Positions 17,320 through 29,300 of a DNA stretch of 49,790 bases are shown piece by piece; within the stretch, counting starts at the first letter, position 1, and each line of letters begins with the position of its first letter. A program made the position numbers and the translations under genes. The stretch comes from a virus, in the IMG/VR virus record IMGVR_UViG_3300009703_000030, positions 1-49,790 of that record. The stretch is one strand, 5' to 3'. The notes below the pieces were generated by a model. The model did not search any database and had not been told where the DNA came from. It worked only from the letters and a program-made list of their open reading frames with translations.

Positions 17320-20300
17320 ATGTCGACTGGAATCTCCCTCGACGAAGTGTTGCAGCAGTACAGCGACCAGACAGCGGAGGTCGGTCAGGATGTGCGCCCT
17401 GCTGGACTCCAGCCCACGGAAGACGACACAGGGTATTTCCCCGAGCGGGACATCTCGCTTGACGACGTGTTGTTGGATCTCGATTTCCAGCAAAAGCACC
17501 CCGAAGGGCGAGAAGCATTCCGTGATGCCACAACGGAAGACGAGGTTGCTGCCGCTAAGGTGTGGATGGAGGCGTATGAAAAGAAGAAGCACCAACTGGA
17601 CCTGAACCGAGAGTTCAGAATTTCTCAGCGTCAGTACGCGAGAGATAACACTTTCCGTGCCGGGGAGTCGATGCGCCAGATGGCGACACTCTCCCAGATC
17701 AGCAGGGCATACGAATCGGACCCGAAAGGTTGGGAGCAGGGGTCAGAGAAAGAGCGACTCGACCTGTGGAACAAGATCCGTGAGAAGGACGGGCTGGAGG
17801 TAGCGACCGAGTTTCCGCAGTTCGGACCCAAGGGAGAGGGGGTCTTTGGTCACGGTCGGCTGGGTCCGATCGGACACAAGCAGGACATCAGCGAACTCGG
17901 AACAAAAGGACCTGATCCGTTCTACCTCCGCTCTCTGATTCGTATACCGCCCACTTCTGTCAAGAGTGTAGAGGACGCTGTCTTCTATGCATCAGTGAAC
18001 GACGCTGCCGAGAATCTCGAAAAGGAGTGGAAGGCTGGACGAGAGGGGCACGCTGACGACTGGGAGAAACTGGTTGCGTTCCACCGCGACTTGGTTCAAG
18101 AGCAGAGGGGGAAGACGGAGGGTTGGCAGGCTGACAACAAGTGGCTTGCTGACGGTGCTGAGGAGATGTACGAGTACATCGGATCGTTCTTTGCTGGAGG
18201 GTTGATTGCAAAAGGCGCGATGAAGATGTTGCCAAAGATGGCAGTAAAGAAGGCGGGCAAGACAGCGGCGAAGAAGAGTCTGAAGAAGGTTGTATCGAAG
18301 CTGATCAAGCGGATGGCGGATCCAGATGCAGGGTTCTTGATGAAGGCTGGGGCAGCGGTGACTGGCGGGTCAGCGAGATTCGCCCTTGGGTTCCCAGCCT
18401 TTGCGCCGATGACAGCCAAGAAGATGTATCGGGACATGGTCCCGGCGACCGCCGTCAGGGAAACTCCTGATGGTGATATCAGGATGCTCGCTGAGGACAA
18501 CAACAACGACTACGAAGCAATGCTCCCCTTCATGCTCGACGCTCTTGGGGATAGCTACATCGAGATCGTGTCGGAGCATTCCGGTGGCGCGCTGGCGAAA
18601 GGTGTTGGCAATGTTGCAGGCGCGGCAGGCCATTACATTGGCAAGTTCGGGAAATTTACCCACGTCGACAAGGCGGCGACTGTCACCTTGGACTACCTGC
18701 GACGGACAAAGCTTGCTGCGATTTACGGTGCGGCTAAGTGGCGAATGATGGAGTTTGGGGAGAAGTTCCTCCCCGCTTGGAACAACACAATGAGCATCGC
18801 CCGAGCGGGCGGGTTCCATGGAATCCTAGAGGAGATGGGCGAAGAGGATGTCGGTCGGATTATGCGGGCGGCTTCGGGCATTAGCTACCCGAAAGACATG
18901 AGTCTTGAACAGCGGCTTGAGCATGCGTGGTCCGAGAGTGTCGACGCAGAGATGCGAATGAAGGAGGCGCAACTGTTCTCTGTCCCCGGAGCGGTAAGTG
19001 CGACGATTGCCGGTGTGGGGGTTGGGGTGGGTCTTCCGGGGGCAATGGTGCGAAAGGGAAGGCGGAAGAAGGCAGAAGCACAGATGGACAGGATGCGTGC
19101 CGCAGAGGAACGCGAGGAGGCTGTCCAGCGAGGAACAGAGGCTGGCGTACAACAACCAAGAACGAAGAGATACACCCCCCATCAGATCGTGTACGGGGTC
19201 GAGGAACACAAAGACCAAGACGAAGCGATGGAGGTGCTGTCTGGGATCAAGTGGAGTGCGAGAGCGAACGAGGGCAAAGGTGGTTTTGTCAAAGCTGATG
19301 GAACACCACTGTCGAGAACAGAGTTCGCAGAACTGACCGGAGGTGTTCGGACTTCGGAATCAGAAGACCTCGTCACAGATAGTGGAACAGTCGTCAAAGG
19401 ACTGAAGAAAAATGCCCTCATAACTAGGTACGTGCAAGAAGTAAATCGACTAAAAAAACAGCGTAAAGCTAGGGAGAGGGAAGAGGTATCCCCCACCGGA
19501 ACCCCACGAGAAGAGCGTGAAGAACCGGTTGGCGGTCAGGAGTTCAAGACGGCGAGAGAGGCACAAGACGACCCACCTGCGGAGGAACTCTCGGACGAAG
19601 AGTATCGGGAGCAGTTGGTCGATGGGACCTTCGGTCGTGGGAGCAGGGTCTTTCGTGTGGGAGATACCCCGCCAGACCGACCGGGTGTGTCGGAAGCAGA
19701 CGACGTTGAAGAGGGGCAGATCCACAGGGAGTTGCGGACTGCCAGTAGGTCGCTTGGGATCGAGGGGAACGTCCTCATTGTGGACCCAACGCTCGAAGCA
19801 ACTACCCCCGGCGCGTTCGATCCACGGACGGGTGACATCTATCTTGCCCGCGCCACTGTCGACAAACACCGCGCGGAGAATCCGAAGTCGCCCGCCAAGG
19901 CAATGCGGAAAGCGGTCGAATCAGTCTTTGCGCACGAGTGGACGCACCGCCTGAGGAGAACAGACAATGAAGCTTGGGAACAGATCCGTCGCACCACCCT
20001 TGCTGAAGAAGATGCAAGGGCGGCATTCACAAGGATGGCAACAGGCGACCCGCTCCCAGCCAGACCCACAGAGCAGGAGGCATTCGACGCACCCGGATTG
20101 CGGTTGTTCAAGCAGTATTTCGCGGACATGGAGGCGGCGGCAGAGAAGGGTGACCCAGCGGGCAAGAAGTTCATGAGAAAGTGGCACGAACTTGCAAGAC
20201 GAGCAAAGTCTACAGACCCGCAAGACAAACCGGGAGAAGCACGCGAAGAGCAGATGAACTTGATCTGGGATGAGGGGACCGCGAACTTCATCGAACAGAA

Positions 20301-23300
20301 CTTCACCAAGATGGGGTTCTGGTCAAAGATCGCGAAGAAGGATGCCGGGTTGTTCCGGCGAGTCACCGACTTCTTTCGCAGGATGTTCTACAGCGTTGCG
20401 GACTCAGCGACATTCCGCGCAATTGACAACGCAATCAACCGTGCCGCAGAGAAAGCAGACTTCCCGAAAGCGGGAGAGATGGAACTCCGCGACCCGCTGT
20501 TCGCCGCACCTCGCTTCGAGGCATTCACGGAAGCGGATCGCACCACAGCACAGAGAACATTTCGGCACGGCAGGTTCACTGACAAAAGGATCGTGGTCGA
20601 CCGTGTTGCCGACACCGTTGCCAGTTGGAACCGGCAGGCCCCGCCGGATGTGTTGAACTACGGGGCAGGCAAGGCTGACGGCTTGAAGCACAGTCAGCGG
20701 ATCAGGGACTTAGGGGCCAACGTGGTCAGCCACGACTTCCCAGAGAGCATGGCGACATGGCCAGAAGAAGAACAGCCGCCCCCGAGTGACCAGATGCGAG
20801 GGATCCGCCGCAAGCACGATATCGTATTTGCCAGCGCGGTTCTGAACACGATCCCCAGCCGGGAAGGTCTGGAAACATCGATCGCCCAGATCGCTAACGC
20901 GACGAGGGCGAAAGGTGTGGCGATCGTGAACTACCCAAGGTTTGACCAGCACCCGTTGTCGAAGGTCCCGCAAGAAGAGTTTGAGTCTATGCTCAACCAC
21001 TACTTCGGTCGGGTCCGTCGAGTGAACCAAGACAACGCCAGCCCCATGTACGAGGCGTCACAGCCGAAGCGGGCAGCACTCCCATCTGGACCCCTGTTCG
21101 CGGCGAGGAAGGCGGCGACAGAACCAAGGAAACTGTCGAATCGATTTGAACTCGTGAAGGTCAAGCCCGGCACAAGCCTGTCAGATGCATGGGGTGAAGA
21201 GGGCTTGTACATGATCGATCGCGAGAGCGAGGTTCCGTACAACAACCTCAACCCACGCGAGGGAGGTCTGGGGGCAGAGAGTTACTGGTCTGGGGGCAGA
21301 GGGACGTTCCACCAGTTCCGTGTACAGGGTCGCCGGTACGTCACGTACCCTTTCTACAAGGCGAGAGAGAAAGAGGCCAACGAGATCGAGGGGGTCAAGG
21401 TTGGGGATCCCGTCGCTGTTGTCATCGAGGTTGGCGGTCAAGACTACACGCCCGAAACACTCCCGCGACGGACGATAAAAGACTGGGAGTCCGGGGCTTA
21501 TTACGCCGCTCCTCAACAGCAGACAGCGTTCGGTGACCCTGCGTTCAACCCGACAAACATCAACGAGATGCTGGAGGGAATCTTCAACCAGCGTGGCATC
21601 GAGGATGCTGGTTACCACCCGCCTGATTACAGGCAGACTCAGGTCAGCAGGGCAACCTCTCCCGTCCCCGGCAACCCACCCACCAGAGAACTGGGTGGGT
21701 TTCTCGGCGGGTTCGCGATCAGTGCGGACGCACCCAACGAAGACATAAACCTCCTACGCAACAGGTTCCCCGGACTGGGGGGAGAACTGGAATTCTTTTC
21801 GTCCGTCAGCGGGCGTCGCGATAGCGGGTTTGGTTCTGACGCCACATTCGTCGTTATCTCTACAGCAACACACGGCGATACCAACGGTGTAGCCCACCAC
21901 CTACTGGTACAAACGACGGACCTTCCATTCAGGGTCGCCAATAACACGGATGAGGGAAGAGAGCTACAGGAAGAGAGGACGCGAGAACTCAGCAGGAATA
22001 TGAGAAATCACGGACTAGACCCCGCCTTTGAAAGGTTCGGCAGGGGCATGGGTGTGGATCTCGCAGAAGAACTACAACTGTTCCCCAAAACAACCCACGA
22101 CGCCCGTCCGAAACTGCTCCTGCTTGGCACACACTTTGTGAATGGCATGTACAACTTGGATGGTCAAGTTCTCACACCCGCAGCCCGCTTGGGTGTAGTT
22201 GCGCGTCCGTGGACGGTTGTTGGTGGCCACCTGTTAGAGGGCAGCGGGGGCGTGATTGCTACTCGCACTCCCTTTGCGCGTGTTGGGCAGATGGACAACG
22301 TATATGGGTCAAACGAAATCCTGCTCAGGGATGAAATGGGCGTGCCGCTTGAAACGGAAGAAACACTATCCCTATGGCGGGACGCTCTGCTTGCTGACTA
22401 CGCGACAACCATCAATGAACTCAACAGAATGGTGAGGGTTCAGTTGCAGTCGTCACAAGGGCCCGCGCCGGTCTTGGCTGGATTGTCACAAGAGGGTCGA
22501 CAGGAAGACGACATTCGATCCGACATTGAACAACGAGTAGAGGCGACGGGGGCAGACCCCCTGCTCATCGTCGATCGCCAGCAGATCTATTCGGACTACG
22601 AGATCGGTGCTTATTCGGGACCAGACTCCAGTTTCCCGGTGGCTGGCAGGGGACTAAACGAAACTATCAACGCTCTCGTCAACTACCATCCACAAATTGA
22701 GGTTGCCGGTGTATTCCATCGTCCCGGTATTGGGCTGAATGAAGTTGTTGAGGATGCCCGCCTCTCCGAAAATCTGACCCAACTCCAACTAGTGGAAGAC
22801 AACCGTGTCGAGGAAATGATTGTCGTTGTCGGCAAGCATCTCGGAGGTCAAAGCAGAGGGGGGGTGGTAAACAACCCGGAACAGTACATGTCCATCAGGC
22901 TGGTCAGGGTGTCGGGCAGTTTCAGCACGACAGGCGACAAGACTTGGCTGCCAACGCATGTCCGCATGTCGATGGAAAAGGAGAGATTCGCTGACGTAAG
23001 CGAAATGACCATCCAGAGAGGGTCGGTTGAACTCGCCAGTGCTGGGGTGACGGGCATGATAAGGGTTCGTTCTGCGGGGCCGATGATCAGACAGACCCCG
23101 GAACGCATTGGTCTTCTCGCTCACGGAATCTCCAAGATCCTCGAGTCCCACCTCTCCTTAGAACGGGATGTGATGCAAGGGGAACCGGACTGGGTGTATG
23201 GGGAACCGTTGCAGGGGGACATGTGGAGCAAGTTCCGAAGCCGCGCTGGACAAACCCACTCTGGTGTCTACTTCGCCCGTCGCATGGATCTCCCAATGCG

Positions 23301-26300
23301 AGATGGCTTGATGCAGTACATTCATGAGTTTGGGCAATTCACACGGGAATCAGTAAACGAACAAGAGCGACATGTTGCAGACGCATTCGGGCGATCATCT
23401 CCTACTGCTGGAGTCACTCTTGCCGAGAACAGCACAAGGTTATTGCGGCAGCGATGGCCGCGACTGAGGGGGTTGAGGGTCATCAACCCGACCATTGGCA
23501 ACAGGGAAGTTGCGCTGGTTTTAGGACTAGACAACTTAACGCCAGCAGACGAATTCATCGTGATAGGACTGAAGGAGGAGGCCAACCCAGACACCGGTAA
23601 GCTTGAGTGGAAATACGCTCCGGTTGATGCGGCCCCAGAATGGAACACGCTTACTACATGGGAAACGCATGCGGCAGACATGGTGATCCGAGCGGGTGGT
23701 TCTCGTATCGTTGACCAAGAGGAATCACTCAGTAGGTTCAAGCTGATAACTGACCTTGTGGTTATGGAGTCTGATGCAGGACAACCCCTGCACTTCGCTG
23801 ACGTTCTGACCACCGTCGATCTAGACGCTGGAGTGATGTCCGAGAGAGGGACCTCCGTCAACATGATCATTCAGATGGAGGATGTAGAGACTGGAGAACC
23901 CAGAGAGGACGAGGAAGAACTACTCCTGACTCCACACCGATTGATCAGCAACTCAACTGAGGACCAGCATGTAAATGCGTATGGCCAAACAGAGGTAAAG
24001 GCATACGGACACAAGGTCGTCAAGCCACTAAAAAACATCGTTGATCTTGCCTACGAGATCTCAGGAAAAGGCCGGGCAGAAATGACATCGGACGAGTTCT
24101 GGACCCTGATCCAGAACATGTCTACTGACGATGTTGGGCCGCACTGGCAAGAAGGAGGAGGGGAATCGATAGAGCGGAGAGATGTAGAGTCACACCAAGC
24201 ACACGGACCACAGCAGCGGCAAGACAAAGAGATCTTTGACGAGTATTTCCGACTCCGATTTCGTGAACTGGGGATCGCAGGCGACACATACAAGATGAAC
24301 GCTGTGCGTTATCACTCAGGTCTTGACAATGTTGGCGTCTTGGAACAGGGCATTGAAGGGTGGGATTCAACGGAAACCGCAATACAGCGACACCAAGACT
24401 TCTTGGAAGCTTTGGTCAATGATCCTAGAGTCGTAAGCATCACCATAGAGAAGGGTGTTGGGCAGGACCCGTCCGTTCTGACGCGACACATAAGCAGCCG
24501 TGTTTCTCTCCCTTCTGCCGCCTATACCGCGATGCCCACTCTGAACAACAGGGACTACTTCACCGTCAATTTCGGAAGGGGGATGGAGGCGACCCTTCAG
24601 ATGACTCCGTCGATCTACATCTCCATCATCAAGAACGCGATGTACGCTCCTGACGCCAGAGATACAGGAAGGGCTAATGCAGCAATGGCGGCGATTGCTG
24701 ATGCGGCAGACCGAACAGATTCTGTTGTCACGGGATATCCCGCCGCTTTCGGGGCCATGCCGCAAGGACAACTGATCAGGTGGTACGGCGCAAACGGCTA
24801 TGAACCGGTCTTGCTGCACATGGTCGCTGACCAGTTGTGGCATGGTGGAGGAGATGCGCACTTGAGTTGGCACGGATGGCGACACCCCAGCACTGAAGAG
24901 AGGGTGTGGGAGGCAGGCAAACCTTTTGTGAACGAAGAGGGGCAGGCGTTGTGGGGGTGGGAGGGTAGGGTTCCACCACCACAGATGAAGGCGATGCGAC
25001 CTAGATACGAAGAACCCAAGCAAAACAGCGGACCACAACACAGCGACATCCTCACCGACAATGTGAGCAATGTCATCAACCTTGAAGCGTGGGGCAAATT
25101 GACGGAAGAACAGAAAAAGAAAGTGGGAAGATTCAAGGATGGCGTGTGGAAAGGGGCAATGAAGAGGTATGACAATGGAGATCTGTATCCCAAGCAAATG
25201 GAAACCAGAACGGCATACCTAAAACGACTCTCAGATCAGGGCATCACGCCATACTACGCCGCACAGACACGGACCCTTGATGACCTGAAGGTCACAATCC
25301 CTGAGGCTGAACGTCTGTTCCAGACAGCCGGGTATCGTCGTGGTCGTTCCATGGCGAGGACAATGGAAGGCAAGAACTTCATGCAACTGGACCCGGATCG
25401 GGTTGGCCCAGTGTCATCCATACTTGAAGGGATCGGGTCCGATCAGGTTAGCGCAGACCTACAGCGTCTTTGGGATGAAGTTATCAGCGAGATGCCGCTG
25501 TGGCAGGGGAAGGACGGGAAGACACAGTTCGAGGAGGCGAACTCTGCGCTCAAGGATGAATATGGATTCAAACTTCCCAACGGGTGGGAGAAGAAATTCC
25601 CAACAGCGGGCGACTTTCTTATTGGTTCAACTGCACTGCGGGATGAGTTCAGGTATTGGTACGAGAGATACGTGACTGCGTCACGTCAGTACCTCGACCT
25701 GACTGACCACGAGTGGGATGTATTCAACAAGGTGCTGGCAGCGACAAGCCAGAGAACCAATGTCAAAGACAACATGGAGAGAACGCTCTCGATCATGTCG
25801 GAGATCTTTGGTAACCGGTTCGGTTCCACCGATGTCATCTCCGACCAGTCCATTCGCAACGCACTCAATGGCCAGTTGGGCAGCGAGGATCAACTGAAGA
25901 CTGGATCGTTCAACGCCACGTTTGAGTTCATCGCTGGACGAGGGGCGAACGTACCGCTCTCGACGAACGATGCGATTATGGCGAAGGTCTTTGGTCTTCC
26001 GGGTAACGCATTTGCTGACTCGTTCTGGTACGAAACCATCAGCCGTTACATGATCAAGATGTCTGGCTACCTGAACTCGAAGCAGGGTGGAGAACTCGAA
26101 CCCTACCAGCCATGGCAACTACAGGCGTTGATGTGGGTCAATCGAGATGATGACCGGGCGTCCCAGACCTACGTCCAGACCCTTGAGTCTTTCATCGAGA
26201 GGGCGATCGAGGCTGGCGTGATGAAGCCGGGTGAGAAGATCCGACCTGAGCATCTTGCAGACCCAGAGATGAGTGATATCGCTAGGTCTGGCAAGCACAG

Positions 26301-29300
26301 CCACTTCCACAGAACACCTAGAGGAATCTACACACTGAAGGGGTCCGAGTATCGTCCCGTCCAGAGGGCGAACATGCTCAGGAACCTGCTCAGGTGGGGT
26401 GCTTCACATCTTGCCGTGCCTGAGCGGATGCGGACTGCTATGGCGAACAGGATCGCCAACGGTTACGACGCAGCGTGGCGGGCATTCTCGAAGAAGATCA
26501 GCGGCAGCCAACCCTACAAACGCCCCTTAGATAGCGGGATACTCAAGAACGGCGACATCCTCACGGAGTTGTTCTCAGCGATCAGTGGTCTGAAGGCTGG
26601 GTACACTGCCGTGCTGGCCGACCCTGCCGTCACCAGAGCGAGTCGGGTGAAACCAGCGACGACCGGGGGAGCAATCTACTCGGAAGACGCCGACTCGACG
26701 ATGACCATTCCGTTCTGGAACGTCGACAACTTTACCCGGCAGATGATGAACGCACTCATCGGCAGGGCGACTGGGTCTGGTGGTGCTGAGTCGGTTCGCA
26801 TGCAGGTCCATGACGGTGAGAGCGGAATGGAAGTCCAGCGTGGTGAGATCAAGTACACCACGAGCGGGGTGTTTATCAAGGACCTGAAGTTGACCGAAGA
26901 ATCCACCCGGTGGATCGGTGACTGGGTGCGAGAGAACATCGGTGGAGGGTTCCGTCTTATCACTGAGGTCAACTGGTCTGGGTCACAGATAGTTGCGGTC
27001 GCCCCCACAGCCTTGTCGATGCGGGCAACCAGTCGACGACAGCCGACGATAGGCATCAGGCAGCAGGACCTTGTAGATGCTGTCTTCAACACCGTCGCAG
27101 AACACGAGGGTTGGTCTGAGAACGAGTTCGTGGAAAGGGTTCGCCCCGTACAGATGCTGGTGAGTTTCAATAAGCGAAGTGACCAGTTGACTCAGGGGGA
27201 TTACACTGGTGTAATAGACCGTGGCTTAGAGAAGATACTGAATCAGGATACCGAGAACGATGGCGAACAACTTTTCAGAGGGATCAAAAGGTTCTCAGGA
27301 ACAAGCCGGGCAGCCGAACCAATTCGGCTTATCGTCAGGGACGCCGCAAAACGGAAGCGAAAGGGATTCGAGAATCAGCTTCGACGACTCCTTCAGCGAC
27401 CAGAACAGTTTCTTTCAGAAGTCGACTGGGCCGACATACAAGAGCGCACCGGAATTGAAGACGGCGTCGAAAGAAGAGTACGAGAAGCTCTGGCGCGGTA
27501 CTCACGGTACATACGTGCAGTTGATGCAATCGAACAGCTTGGGTCTGCCGCAGGCGGCTTTCAATCTCGACTCGACAAGTTCTCGGAAGCGTCGATAAAG
27601 CTGCTGGAGCGGGCTGAGAAGGCGGCCAACAAAGAGGGCCGCGATTTCGACTACAAGTCCGAGGCCACCAACGGTCCAGAGGATCGTGTCGCCCGCATCC
27701 CGTCAGGTGTCTTGTTTGCTGCACGCAGGCGACGGTCTGACAACCTTGCGAACCCGGCGACTGATCAGGGGGCTAGGGATCTTGTCGACTCCGTTGACCA
27801 GCAGGCGAGGGAACTTCTCGACCTTGCGGGCATACGTGAGTGGCGGCACATGAACAGGGACGAGGTCCGCAGGCAGACCGTTGTCGAAGAGGAGGGTGAG
27901 GAGAGGATCTGGAAACTGAGCGCGGCGAGAGTTCGCAAGCAACTCCTCGATAAGATGGAGGTCGGTCGCGCGTTCACCGATGTCGACACGTATTGCGCAA
28001 AGAAGCTGATCAATATGTACGGGATCCGGTCGATCCAGTCTGGCAACCCTGAGGAACTTCGGGCGACGATTGCCTTGATCGAGGGTTACAGGGACGTCGG
28101 CACGGAAATGGCGAGAGCGTTCCGCCAGAGGTTCGACCCGATCGAGACCCCTCGTGAACGGCGGAAGCGTTTGATGACGGAGGGCATCCTGCGTCCAAGC
28201 GCGAGGTTGCAGAGAAAGATCGCAAAGGCGAGGCGAGATAAAGACGCCGAACTTCTGAAGTTATTGCGCGACTCGATTGCCGATGAGAACGTAAAGCTTC
28301 TGGATCATTTGACGAAGCTGGGGTTCGACCTCGACAACATCGAAGAGTACGCAAACGACCCTCGTTCCACGTTCCAGATACTCCGTATTGCTCAGACCTT
28401 CAAGGCGAGCAACGGTGACAAGGCATACGAGTGGTATATCAATGCACTCCTCTCCGGTGTGTCTACACAGGTCGCCAACGTCGTCGGCACTGTGCCGTTG
28501 TCGATCTGGGAGTACGCAGTGAAGCGACCGCTGGAAGCGGTGGTCAGCCTGCCCATACGCAAGGGCGAGAGGGTCACGTTCGGTGAGATCAAGCATATGT
28601 GGGGTGCGTTCTGGCCCCACATGAAGAAGGCGGCGAGGATCGCCCTCATGGCCCACGACACAGAGGTCCCTCAACTTGAGGTGATGCTTGGTCGCGGGGT
28701 GCAGGGTCTTCAGAAATATGAGATCCCAACCGTTTCGATCAAGGGCAGGAAGGGGAGGTTCATCCGTTCCGGGTTCACCGGGCTGACGGGAACCCGGATG
28801 CTTCTTGCGGTCGATGAGTTCATGAAGAGTGTGATTTCAGGAATGGAGGTCAACGCACTCGCCTACCGGGAGATGGTGGCGAAGAATGTGTGGAAAAGAG
28901 CGTTTGACGCAGCACTTGATATCGGGTCAGTCGGTGTGCAGAGCGAGGTCCCTCGTGGTCGAGCGAGGACTCAAGCTGAAGCCAGACAGATGGCTGACCA
29001 AGCAGTGTCTGTTGCGATGGCTGAACTGATCGCAGACACGGAGGGAATAAAGTCTGATGTCTGGGACCGGTCGATGGACATGGCCCACCTGCTCACGTTC
29101 CAAACAGAACTGGGTCCGATCGGGCAGAAGGCTGTCGCGCTGCGGGACTCTGCGTTCGTCTTTAAGTACATCGTTCCTTTCGCAAAGACATTGATCAACA
29201 TCACCAAGGTTGGCCTGTTCCCGAGTTCCCCGTACTCCGCGCTTGGCTTCGCTGAAATGCCCAAGGAGATCTGGGACCTGTACATGAAAGAGGATCCCAA

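Noticed and set aside
24367-25197. 276-residue minus-strand open frame inside the giant gene
   Set aside because: Overlaps the central part of a continuous 4469-residue gene; P/H/S/R composition is that of a shadow frame.
27260-27598. 112-residue plus frame overlapping the giant gene
   Set aside because: It has low-complexity S/Q/G/K composition as expected for a shifted frame. No independent SD, and the main frame continues without break.
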